From positions 1-7,429 of the forward strand of contig JADDPR010000361.1 of the NCBI GenBank assembly GCA_016781775.1: a stretch of 7,429 nucleotides of DNA. Reading direction: 5' to 3'. The stretch's first letter is position 1, and every line of letters begins with the position of its first letter. This stretch comes from Rubrobacter sp. (GTDB taxonomy: Bacteria > Actinomycetota > Rubrobacteria > Rubrobacterales > Rubrobacteraceae). Positions 1 to 5,557 of the stretch are shown here, one piece after another. The notes beneath the pieces were generated by a model. It searched no databases and was not told the DNA's origin. It saw only the letters and a program-made list of their open reading frames with translations. The position numbers and the translations under genes were made by a program.

Positions 1-566
1 TTATTCCCCGCCGAGAAGCGCCCCGACGTCGTATTGTCTACCGTCTGCACGTAGGTCGTGGTCTTAGCGCCGGCGGCTTCTCGAACGTAGCTCATGTACT
101 TGGTCCAGTTCCAGTTGCCGCCCGGGTCCGTGTGGGTGGCGTTCGGGACCTCGTTGTGGCCGATGATGTGGCTGCGGTCCATCGGGATGTTGTACCTCTT
201 GCAGAGGTACGCCGAGAGCTTTGCGGAGGATCGGTACATGGCCTCGGTGAACCACTTGGGGTCCGAGACGTAGCCCTCGTGCTCGATGCCGATGCTGGTC
301 TGGTTGTAGGGCCAGTAGCCGGCGTGATAGGCGATGTCCTTCTCCTGCACCGACTGGCCTATGAAACCGTCCGACGACCGCACCGTGTAGTGGGCCGAGA
401 CTCCCGCTCGGGAATCTTTGAACCAGTTGATCGCGCTGGACCACGACCCCTGCGTCACGTGAACGACGATCTTGTTTATGGGGTTGGAGGAGGGGCGGGT
501 CGCGGAGGTGTAGTTTCCGGAGTATGCCCCGTACCACGTGGACCCGGAGTAATCCGGCGTCGCCAT
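1..566 (-). CDS. N-acetylmuramoyl-L-alanine amidase (Amidase_2 fold), 3' end beyond the window
   Basis: Zinc amidase expected to cut the MurNAc-L-Ala bond of peptidoglycan. It reads from ATG at 566 to the left edge with no stop, so at least 188 residues are present and the C-terminus is missing. Likely zinc ligands are His36 (IVVHVTQG), His137 (IIGHNEV) and Asp147 (HTDPG). The 10-residue gap between the last two matches AmiD-type amidases as I recall them. Other family motifs are SAHYTVRSSDG near 57-67, AYHAGYW at 79-85 and IGIEHEG at 92-98. The start is well supported: GGGGAGGTG ends 6 bases upstream, and the ATG overlaps the previous gene's stop as TGATG. There is no signal peptide, although the substrate lies outside the cell. 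The last residues (VDNTTSGRFSAGN) resemble the start of a golvesin C-terminal-like domain, so a binding domain probably follows. Family call is firm; the missing export signal is the oddity. Confidence 0.9.
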   Translation of the reverse strand, partial: MATPDYSGSTWYGAYSGNYTSATRPSSNPINKIVVHVTQGSWSSAINWFKDSRAGVSAHYTVRSSDGFIGQSVQEKDIAYHAGYWPYNQTSIGIEHEGYVSDPKWFTEAMYRSSAKLSAYLCKRYNIPMDRSHIIGHNEVPNATHTDPGGNWNWTKYMSYVREAAGAKTTTYVQTVDNTTSGRFSAGN

Positions 567-1231
567 CAGAGCACCTCCCCTTGCTTGCTAACGCGGGCCG
601 CCGGGTTCTGGGGCGGTAGGGCGACCGTCTCACCGGTGCTGATCTTCGCCTCCGCGCCGCTCCTCAGCGTCTCGATGACCTGATCGACGTAGAGGTCGCC
701 GCCACCTACGCCGGCGACGGCCTCGTACGTCTTGCCGTTGCCGCCCTCACCGTTCACTGCGCCGAACCATTCGTTCAGCTTCGGTGGCTTCTCTCCCTGC
801 GAGCGCGCCAGCAGGGCCGCGCCACCAAGGATATTCGCCCTTCGGTCGGTCTTGAGCTCGCTCTCGGGGATGCCGGTGAGCCTGGCGGCCTCGCCTAACG
901 TATCCGCGCTGGGGTTGCGGACGAGCGCCATGATCCCGTAGGTACCCCTGCCTTCGAGCTCTCCGTCCTCGTAGTTGCTCGCCTCCGGCGGGGGCATCTC
1001 CCAGCGCGTGTTCACGTAGCCCATTGCCAGCAGGATCTCCACCGGCACCCCGTACTCTTTTGCGGCTTCCCCGAACTCCCTCTCGAGGTCCGAGGCCGCC
1101 CGGGCGAAGACGTCGCCCGCGCCCATCGCCGACAGCAGGAACGCGCTTGCGATACCCGCCCCACCGAGCTTCAGGAACCGTCGTCGGTCCATCGACGACA
1201 GCGGTTCTTCGGTACGTTCGTTCAAAGACAT
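566..1231 (-). CDS. Tat-exported lysozyme-like (SLT-fold) protein, partner of the amidase
   Basis: A 221-aa protein with a twin-arginine signal: RRRFLK at 16-21, a hydrophobic stretch at about 23-38, and a likely signal peptidase site after FARA (Ala45). The mature part has landmarks of a lysozyme/lytic-transglycosylase-like fold: a helix with VPVEILLAMGYVNTRWE (62-78), GTYGIMAL (96-103), NILGGAALLA (133-142) and WFGAVNGEGG (155-164). The position where transglycosylases carry the catalytic Glu appears to hold Asn74, so it may bind rather than cleave glycan; this alignment was done by eye. GGAGGGG upstream supports the start at 1231; Met14 just before the Arg pair is an alternative. In Streptomyces-type amidases, as I remember them, this region is the N-terminal half of one chain with the amidase. 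Here it ends 1 bp into the amidase ATG. tatA lies immediately upstream on the same strand. Confidence 0.82.
   Translation of the reverse strand: MSLNERTEEPLSSMDRRRFLKLGGAGIASAFLLSAMGAGDVFARAASDLEREFGEAAKEYGVPVEILLAMGYVNTRWEMPPPEASNYEDGELEGRGTYGIMALVRNPSADTLGEAARLTGIPESELKTDRRANILGGAALLARSQGEKPPKLNEWFGAVNGEGGNGKTYEAVAGVGGGDLYVDQVIETLRSGAEAKISTGETVALPPQNPAARVSKQGEVL
572..580 (-). promoter_or_regulatory. Strong Shine-Dalgarno site for the amidase, inside the upstream gene
   Basis: On the minus strand GGGGAGGTG lies within the last codons of the Tat-signal gene, 5 to 6 bases before the amidase ATG at 566. Together with the TGATG stop/start overlap it indicates translational coupling with a true re-initiation site, rather than an accidental frameshift break. 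Confidence 0.75.
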
Positions 1232-1264
1232 CCATCCCCTCCAGATGGTCTCTTACCCAAATGA

Positions 1265-1273
1265 GTTATCGTA
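1265..1273 (-). promoter_or_regulatory. Possible -10 region for the Tat-signal gene
   Basis: The minus strand reads TACGATAAC here. TACGAT as a -10 box would start the transcript near 1261, leaving a leader of about 30 bases that contains the GGAGGGG ribosome site. No good -35 is visible, and co-transcription from tatA is an alternative. Confidence 0.3.
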
Positions 1274-1305
1274 CAACATGTGGGGGACTTTAACCCGTCG
1301 AGGCT

Positions 1306-1325
1306 CCAGGGATCGAAATTCCTGG
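1306..1325 (-). other. Stem-loop between tatA and the Tat-signal gene
   Basis: CCAGG (1306-1310) pairs with CCTGG (1321-1325), with partial pairing inside around a TTCG-type loop on the minus strand. CGAG/CTCG could extend the stem outside an internal loop. It lies 25 bp beyond the tatA stop in a 118-bp gap. There is no T-run, so it is not a classical intrinsic terminator. It may act as an mRNA 3' end or processing structure. Confidence 0.3.
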
Positions 1326-1349
1326 TCGGACTCGAAAGGGGTGTTGGGG

Positions 1350-1565
1350 CTAGCGCTTGCGGCGGGGGGTCTTGTCGTGCTCGTCGTCGTCGCCATCGTC
1401 GACGCCGGAGGTAAGCTCGGACTTGAACTCGTCCATGGAGCGGCGGGCCTCGTTAACGAAACGCCCGATGTCCCGGGCCATCTGGGGGAGCTTGCTCGGC
1501 CCAAAGAGCAGGAGGAAGAGGACGGCCACCAAAATGATCTCCCCTGGACCGACTCCGAAACCCAT
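1350..1565 (-). CDS. tatA: Sec-independent protein translocase subunit TatA
   Basis: A 71-aa protein with the full TatA/B plan. A short N-terminus carries a polar residue (Glu9) at the start of one transmembrane helix (about 9-22). The hinge FGPSKLP (21-27) follows, then an amphipathic helix (MARDIGRFVNEARRSMDEF, about 29-47), and an Asp/Lys/Arg-rich tail. It forms the size-variable pore for folded proteins exported by the twin-arginine pathway, working with TatC, which is not in the window. The length and unbroken FGPxKLP hinge favour TatA over TatB. The start at 1565 gives the standard N-terminus. The frame stays open for a long way upstream, but that stretch is antisense to the metalloprotease and does not look like protein. 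No proper Shine-Dalgarno site precedes the ATG (only a G-run 13 bases away), and a TATATT box sits where a leaderless transcript would need it. The next gene downstream is a Tat cargo. Confidence 0.93.
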   Translation of the reverse strand: MGFGVGPGEIILVAVLFLLLFGPSKLPQMARDIGRFVNEARRSMDEFKSELTSGVDDGDDDEHDKTPRRKR

Positions 1566-1571
1566 GTGGCA

Positions 1572-1577
1572 AATATA
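1572..1577 (-). promoter_or_regulatory. Predicted -10 box of a leaderless tatA transcript
   Basis: The minus strand reads TATATT, five of six matches to TATAAT. Seven bases on, the expected +1 is exactly the A of the tatA ATG (1565). No clear -35 box was found. Confidence 0.45.
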
Positions 1578-1646
1578 ACCCCCCGGACCGCCGGTTACAA
1601 CGCATCCGACGCCCTTGGTCCGGGGTTCGGTTGGGGACCGAGCGTA

Positions 1647-1652
1647 TATACT
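1647..1652 (+). promoter_or_regulatory. Predicted -10 box upstream of the 18-codon ORF and metalloprotease
   Basis: TATACT, five of six matches to TATAAT. The expected transcript start is 1659-1660, at the ATG of the small ORF. This -10 and the tatA -10 drive opposite directions from the 147-bp gap. The -35 region shows only weak similarity to consensus. Confidence 0.45.
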
Positions 1653-1659
1653 TGCCCCT

Positions 1660-1716
1660 ATGAAAACGATTGGTCCGCACCCTTTCTTCTCAACCATCGC
1701 GGAGGTCGCTGAGTGA
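1660..1716 (+). CDS. Candidate 18-codon leaderless upstream ORF
   Basis: ATG at 1660 opens an ORF encoding MKTIGPHPFFSTIAEVAE. It ends with TGA at 1714-1716 in a GTGA overlap with the metalloprotease start. The ATG lies 8 bases past a TATACT box and has no Shine-Dalgarno site, so it would be translated as a leaderless message. Its last codons contain the GGAGGT ribosome site of the next gene, so its translation could control access to that site. Leaderless small ORFs ahead of genes are common in mycobacteria. The peptide matches nothing I recognise. The evidence is positional only, and the peptide itself may have no function. Confidence 0.4.
   Translation: MKTIGPHPFFSTIAEVAE
1701..1706 (+). 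promoter_or_regulatory. Shine-Dalgarno site fixing the GTG start of the metalloprotease
   Basis: A perfect GGAGGT six bases before GTG at 1713. An in-frame TGA directly precedes the GTG, so this is the most upstream start possible. Confidence 0.8.
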
Positions 1717-2759
1717 TTTCCTGGGGAATAGCACGTTCCATCGCCGTGACCCTTGCCTCGCGGACGGAGGGCCCTATCCCGGCGAAGCACGGCGCCTTCG
1801 ATTACCCCGCCGCCGTCGAGCAGTACCTGGATCCGCTGGAGGACTTCACCGGGATCACCCTCAGTCGTAACGGCACTCGGCCCATCCGCGTGGCGAGCCG
1901 CGCCGAGTGGATAGACTTCAACATCTCGGCCTTCGGCGCCCTGTTGGAGCCCATCCTGGAGCGCGCCTCCAAGACGACCGGAAACGAGCTGACGTGGGCC
2001 TTCGGGGCCGCGACGCTGACAGCCCAGATGGGTCTCCTGCTCGGTTTCCTCTCGGCTCGTGTCCTCGGACAGTACGACACGGGACCGCTCGTCGCCGGCA
2101 AGAAGTCCTCTCTCAAGAAGCCCGGGGAGCCGGGCGAGGTGTTCTTTCTCGACGGCAACATCGTCTCCGCGGCGGGGAGGCTCGGGGTTCCGGTGGGGGG
2201 GCTGAGGCTGTACATCGTGCTCCACGAGACCACCCACGCCCTCCAGTTTGAGGGACGTCCGTGGCTCCGGGATCACCTCGGGGGCCTCGTCGAGGGATTT
2301 ACGGGACCGTTGGCCGAGAAGCTCGGGGTGCTCGAGACCGTGAGGCGCATGACCGAGAACCTGCGCACCGGGGGACGCTCGATCGAGCTCGTGATGACGA
2401 GCGGCCAGCGGGAGGCCTTCGACAAGATGCAGGCGACGATGAGCGTGATCGAGGGCTACTCCGATTACGTTATGCACCATGTCGGGCGCCGCGTGGTCCC
2501 CGGCTACGAGGACCTGACGAAGAAGATGTCCCGCAGCAGAATGCACCGTCCACCCCTGGAGACCGCCATCTTCCGCATCACCGGCCTCGACATGAAGCTG
2601 GAGCAGTACCGCATGGGCGAGGAGTTCGCCGACGCGGTCGCCAGGCGCGTGGGCATGGAGGGTCTCAACCACGTCTGGGACGGCCCCGAAAGCATGCCCA
2701 GCCTCCAGGAGATCCGGGACCCCGGCCTCTGGATGGACCGCGTCCTCAAGGCGGCATGA
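1713..2759 (+). CDS. Zinc-dependent metalloprotease-like protein, DUF2342 (F420-associated type)
   Basis: A 348-aa protein of the DUF2342 zincin-like family, whose subgroup is called 'coenzyme F420 biosynthesis-associated' from phylogenetic co-occurrence. The biochemical role and substrate are unknown. The zinc motif HETTH is at 171-175 inside LYIVLHETTHALQFEG, and VIEGYSDYVMHHV (245-257) probably gives the third ligand, Glu248. The C-terminal signature KLEQYRMGEEFADAV (295-309) is also present. N-terminal ISWGIARSIAVTLA resembles the 'VDW' start of relatives, which supports the GTG at 1713 together with its Shine-Dalgarno site. There is no signal peptide. The hydrophobic run near 95-118 looks like a buried helix, so a cytoplasmic protein is likely. 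It is transcribed away from tatA, overlaps the 18-codon ORF by 4 bp, and is followed after 1 bp by a small gene. No F420 biosynthesis gene is in the window. Confidence 0.85.
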   Translation: MISWGIARSIAVTLASRTEGPIPAKHGAFDYPAAVEQYLDPLEDFTGITLSRNGTRPIRVASRAEWIDFNISAFGALLEPILERASKTTGNELTWAFGAATLTAQMGLLLGFLSARVLGQYDTGPLVAGKKSSLKKPGEPGEVFFLDGNIVSAAGRLGVPVGGLRLYIVLHETTHALQFEGRPWLRDHLGGLVEGFTGPLAEKLGVLETVRRMTENLRTGGRSIELVMTSGQREAFDKMQATMSVIEGYSDYVMHHVGRRVVPGYEDLTKKMSRSRMHRPPLETAIFRITGLDMKLEQYRMGEEFADAVARRVGMEGLNHVWDGPESMPSLQEIRDPGLWMDRVLKAA

Positions 2760-2760
2760 C

Positions 2761-3090
2761 GTGTCGGGCCCGGGCGGGGAGAGGCGACCCTCCCTGGGCT
2801 ACGAGTTCGCCCGCGAATCGGAGGCGCGCGAGCACGCCAGGGAGCTGGACCGCCGGTTCACGCGAGAGGAGATCGTAGGCCTCCGCGTCTACCGCGTCCG
2901 CTGGAACGGCTATTACATCATCGAGGCCACCTTCGCTGAGGACATCTCCCAGGAACGCGTGAGGGACGCCCGCGCCCTGCTCGGTGAGTCCGGAACCCCC
3001 GTCCACCCCGACGACCTCATCGACTACAAGCGTGCCTCGGAAGGCGGGGGTTTGCCCGGCTGGATGCGCCGCTTCTTCGGCGGGGCTTAG
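2761..3090 (+). CDS. Hypothetical protein, 109 aa, co-transcribed with the metalloprotease
   Basis: I do not recognise this family. GTG at 2761 begins one base after the metalloprotease stop, with a weak AAGGCGG ribosome site, so the two genes are very likely one operon. The N-terminal half is highly charged (EFARESEAREHARELDRR, about 14-31) and probably helical. The middle looks like beta strands with aromatic residues (YRVRWNGYYIIEATFAED, about 44-61). A further helix follows, and the tail is GLPGWMRRFFGGA. There is no signal peptide or convincing membrane segment. The alternation of charged helix and strand, and codon use matching its neighbours, support a real small cytoplasmic protein. 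The short basic-aromatic tail could touch a membrane or partner, but that is a guess. Confidence 0.7.
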   Translation: MSGPGGERRPSLGYEFARESEAREHARELDRRFTREEIVGLRVYRVRWNGYYIIEATFAEDISQERVRDARALLGESGTPVHPDDLIDYKRASEGGGLPGWMRRFFGGA

Positions 3091-3103
3091 GCGGGGTTCC
3101 GCC
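3090..3103 (+). terminator. Small GC hairpin after the metalloprotease operon
   Basis: GGCGG and CCGCC flank a four-base loop immediately after the stop codon. No T-tract follows, so intrinsic termination would be weak at best. Confidence 0.2.
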
Positions 3104-3133
3104 GCACGAGGACGTGGGTCGTCAGGAGCCTTC

Positions 3134-3326
3134 TCACCTCCCGACTATCTCGCCGAGCACATCCTCCTTTACCGGCACGAGGTCGTACCCGCCTCGTTAC
3201 CATCGGCGCACGGTCTCCCTCCTCGGAAAGAGCACGTAGAGCGGCTTCTCCTTCAGGTACCCCTAGGGCGCGTCCAAGTTCTTGGGGCTGCCGTTGAGTC
3301 TCCCGTAGGGCGAGGAGGCGACGGTC
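3134..3326 (-). pseudogene. Decayed C-terminal tail of a glycosyltransferase-like protein
   Basis: One minus-strand frame ending in TGA at 3136-3134 reads VASSPYGRLNGSPKNLDAP, a TAG stop (3265-3263), GYLKEKPLYVLFPRRETVRR and W, a TAA stop (3199-3197), then RGGYDLVPVKEDVLGEIVGR. The pattern 'KPLYVLFPRRE...GYDLVPV..DVL.EI' resembles the soluble C-terminus of bacterial membrane glycosyltransferases of the dolichyl-phosphate-mannose (PMT) type, from memory. The amino-acid order looks like protein, yet two internal stops break it and no complete gene lies upstream. The stops are TAG and TAA, so selenocysteine read-through cannot explain them. The decay is clear in the sequence; the family is uncertain. 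Confidence 0.45.
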
Positions 3327-3476
3327 GGATCCCCCGCCGCCGCCCTCCGCCTCGACCGTCTCGTTGATCCGGCGTCCGCGCTGCGGTCGACCGATCCGTA
3401 CGTCTCAGCCCGCCTCGCGAGCGGTGCGGCAAGCATCGGCGTCGAGGCACTCCGGCGAACGCCTCGGCGCTGAGGC

Positions 3477-3735
3477 CTAGAAGCTTTCCGACAGACTTTC
3501 CGACCCGAGCAGCAGGGCCGTGACGCCCAAGGCCACCGCGGCGTAGAGGATCAAGTGTGTCGGGTGAAGTACGAGCGGATGCTACCCATGTCGTGTTCAA
3601 GGGCGTAAGGGAGACATTCCGCGTACGGAAGTGCGACCCTGCGCGGTCCCAGAGCAGCATGGCGCCCACCTTCACGAGGGTGAGAAGCGTCGGGTAGAGC
3701 TGGATAGTTTCTCCGTTGAGAGAGGAAGGATTTGT
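3477..3735 (-). pseudogene. Frameshifted remnant of a small or polytopic membrane protein
   Basis: Two hydrophobic segments of membrane-helix type appear in different minus-strand frames. LYPTLLTLVKVGAMLLWDRAG is read at about 3705-3640. THLILYAAVALGVTALLLGS is read at about 3563-3504, in a frame that starts after a TAG and ends at TAG 3479-3477. The connecting sequence needs at least one frame change. The pieces could be a DUF5658-like small membrane protein, or the last helices of the same gene whose tail lies at 3134-3326. No intact N-terminus is visible. The rest of 3327-3476 holds nothing I can identify. Confidence 0.35.
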
Positions 3736-3770
3736 GTAGGGGAACCGAGCCCGGTGCCGGAGTTGGCGGG

Positions 3771-4064
3771 CTAGTCCATGCGCTGTTCGAGGCGTATGAT
3801 CTGCTCCCGCAGCTCCTCGATCTCGTGCTCCAGGTACTTCTCCCGGCCGCGGATGCGGGTGTAGCCGGATTCGAGGACGCGGCCGAGGCCGTCGACGGTG
3901 CGTATGGCGGTACGACCCACGAAGCGGGCGCCGCCTCCCAGGCTCCCGAGGGTGCTCTTGCCGGCGGAGCGCGCCGTGGGCGTCGCGGCGAAGAAACCTG
4001 CGGCGAAACCCGTGGTGGCCCCGAGGACCGCCCCGAAAACAAACTTCGTCGCGCCCTCGCCCAT
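3771..4064 (-). CDS. Small glycine-rich membrane-associated coiled-coil protein
   Basis: A 97-aa protein of unknown function. Residues 7-27 (KFVFGAVLGATTGFAAGFFAA) form a glycine-zipper-like hydrophobic segment, as in YtxH-type small envelope proteins. A basic, glycine-rich linker follows (about 30-50). The C-terminus (about 74-96, EKYLEHEIEELREQIIRLEQ) has leucine/isoleucine heptad spacing typical of a coiled coil. A membrane-anchored oligomer is a reasonable inference, with no specific role assignable. I chose ATG at 4064 because GGGGAG lies about 10 bases upstream and the protein then begins at the hydrophobic domain. The open frame continues to 4190, but that extra part reads like non-coding sequence and runs into the divergent selA promoter. 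Downstream lies the decayed region. Confidence 0.7.
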   Translation of the reverse strand: MGEGATKFVFGAVLGATTGFAAGFFAATPTARSAGKSTLGSLGGGARFVGRTAIRTVDGLGRVLESGYTRIRGREKYLEHEIEELREQIIRLEQRMD

Positions 4065-4117
4065 AAGTAAAGCACTCCCCTCGGTCTTCTCGCCGCCTCC
4101 CGGCCTGCAACGGGGGC

Positions 4118-4123
4118 AGTTTA
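4118..4123 (-). promoter_or_regulatory. Possible -10 box for the glycine-rich protein gene
   Basis: The minus strand reads TAAACT, which fits TANNNT. It would give a leader of about 45-50 bases carrying the GGGGAG ribosome site. The -35 is not recognisable. Confidence 0.28.
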
Positions 4124-4157
4124 GCACGGGTCTCGTAGTCGATGGACGGCCCCGCGT

Positions 4158-4163
4158 TATACT
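4158..4163 (+). promoter_or_regulatory. Predicted -10 box of a leaderless selA-selB transcript
   Basis: TATACT in the context GCGTTATACTGGCG. The expected transcript start is about 4170, one or two bases before the ATG at 4172. No Shine-Dalgarno site lies between. The ATG at 4142 lies upstream of this box and would be left out of the transcript. Confidence 0.45.
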
Positions 4164-4171
4164 GGCGATGG

Positions 4172-5557
4172 ATGCTGGAAGTGGGCACAAGAGAGCGTTT
4201 GCGGGACCTTCCGGCGGTGGATGCGGTGCTGCGTTCCCCCCGTGCCGAGGCCCTCGTCGCGCGACACGGACGAGCCGGGACGACGGCCGCCGTTCGGGAG
4301 GCGTTGGAGCTGGCGCGGCGGGAGATCCTGGCCGGGGGCCGGCCCGAAGCCTCGGAGGAGGCCGTGCTGGCGACCGCCGAAGGGGTGCTCTCGGCGAGGG
4401 GTCTCAGGCGCGTCGTGAACGCGACGGGCGTCGTCCTCCACACCAACCTCGGCCGGTCCGTGCTCTCCGAGGCGGCGGTAACCGCCGCGGTCGGAGCCGC
4501 CTCCTCGTACTCCAACCTAGAATACGACGTCGCCGCGGGCCGCCGCGGCTCGCGCTACGACCACGCTGTGCCGCTCCTCAAGGAGCTGACCGGGGCGGAG
4601 GACGCCCTCGTCGTCAACAACTGCGCCGGGGCCACCCTGCTCGCCCTCTCGGCCGTCGTTGCGGAGGCGAGGGAGGAGGGGGGTACGTCCGAGCCCGAGG
4701 TCGTCGTCTCGCGCGGACAACTCATCGAGATCGGCGGGGGCTTCCGCATCCCGGAGGTGCTGGAGCTCTCCGGCGCCCACATGCGCGAGGTCGGCACGAC
4801 GAACCGCACCCGGCTCTCGGACTACCGAAAGGCCACGAACGAGAATACCCGCGCCCTGTTGTGGGTCCATCCGAGCAACTTCGAGGTGGAGGGGTTCACC
4901 GAGTCCGTCGGGGTGGGGGAGTTGGCCTCTCTCGGGCTGCCGGTGGTGGCCGATGTGGGGAGCGGGGCGCTGTTACCGATCAGCGACGAGCCCGTGGTCG
5001 AGAAGGCCGTCCGGGACGGGGCGTCGCTCACGATCTTCTCGGGCGACAAGCTGCTCGGGGGGCCGCAGGCCGGCATCGTCGTCGGGGAGTCGCGTTGGAT
5101 CTCCGCGATGAAACGCCACCCCCTCTGTCGGGCGCTGCGCGCCGACAAGCTCTGCCTCGCCGCTCTGGAAGCCACGCTGTACGCTTACCGAGACGGTAGC
5201 GCCCGCGAGGAGCTCCCGACCCTGAAGATGCTCGGCGCTCCGGCGGAGGAGATGAAGGACCGGGCCACCCGGCTCGCGGCCGAGATCGCCGGGGCCGCGC
5301 CGAACCTCTTCGTGGACGTCGCCCCCTCCGTCGCCCGCAGCGGGGGCGGGACGCTCCCGCTCTACGAGGTGCCGTCCTACGCCGTGCGCCTCGGCAGCGA
5401 GGGGATCGGCGCCGACGCGATGGCGGAGGGCTTGAGATCCGCCGCGACGCCGGTGGTCGGAAGGGTCGCCGAAGGGCGACTCTGGCTCGACGTCCGAACG
5501 CTCCTAAAGGGGGACGAGGAGGCGATCCTCGACGCGATCGGAGAGCTCGATGGATGA
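4172..5557 (+). CDS. selA: L-seryl-tRNA(Sec) selenium transferase
   Basis: A PLP enzyme that converts Ser-tRNA(Sec) to Sec-tRNA(Sec) with selenophosphate, in the cytoplasm. From ATG 4172 it has 461 residues, close to E. coli SelA (463). Residues 1-75 form the usual tRNA-binding N-terminal domain (RLRDLPAVDAVLRSP). Then come NATGVVLHTNLGR (83-95), GSRYDH (126-131), VVNNCAGATLLAL (147-159), DVGSG (261-265) and the cofactor site SGDKLLGGPQAG (290-301), where Lys293 should hold PLP. The C-terminal small domain runs to the end without a break. An in-frame ATG at 4142 adds ten residues (MDGPALYWRW) unlike other SelA N-termini and lies before the likely promoter, so I prefer 4172. The end overlaps selB by 8 bp, so the two are one operon. 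Selenophosphate synthetase (selD) is not in the window. Confidence 0.96.
   Translation: MLEVGTRERLRDLPAVDAVLRSPRAEALVARHGRAGTTAAVREALELARREILAGGRPEASEEAVLATAEGVLSARGLRRVVNATGVVLHTNLGRSVLSEAAVTAAVGAASSYSNLEYDVAAGRRGSRYDHAVPLLKELTGAEDALVVNNCAGATLLALSAVVAEAREEGGTSEPEVVVSRGQLIEIGGGFRIPEVLELSGAHMREVGTTNRTRLSDYRKATNENTRALLWVHPSNFEVEGFTESVGVGELASLGLPVVADVGSGALLPISDEPVVEKAVRDGASLTIFSGDKLLGGPQAGIVVGESRWISAMKRHPLCRALRADKLCLAALEATLYAYRDGSAREELPTLKMLGAPAEEMKDRATRLAAEIAGAAPNLFVDVAPSVARSGGGTLPLYEVPSYAVRLGSEGIGADAMAEGLRSAATPVVGRVAEGRLWLDVRTLLKGDEEAILDAIGELDG

Noticed and set aside
560..600. Programmed -1 frameshift fusing the Tat protein to the amidase
   Set aside because: No X-XXY-YYZ slippery heptamer is present in the 27-base window before the stop, the amidase frame has a TAG shortly upstream, and a strong ribosome site explains the second ORF better.
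1306..1325. tRNA T-arm-like stem with TTCG on the minus strand
   Set aside because: The loop is 10 rather than 7 bases, and the rest of a tRNA would have to overlap tatA coding sequence; no acceptor or anticodon stem is visible.
1566..2672. Minus-strand open frame extending tatA upstream by more than 350 codons
   Set aside because: It is antisense to the metalloprotease, its composition is an artefact of high-GC codon bias, and TatA has its normal N-terminus at 1565.
3134..3326. Selenoprotein gene read through a UGA in the decayed region
   Set aside because: The internal stops are TAG and TAA; TGA occurs only at the natural end.
3253..4515. 420-codon minus-strand open frame across the decayed region and into selA
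   Set aside because: It runs antisense to selA and out of frame through the gene at 3771-4064; only the membrane-helix piece near 3640-3705 looks like protein, and that belongs to a remnant.
3898..5199. 433-codon plus-strand open frame
   Set aside because: A shadow of selA in another frame, rich in Arg/Gly, with no recognisable domain.
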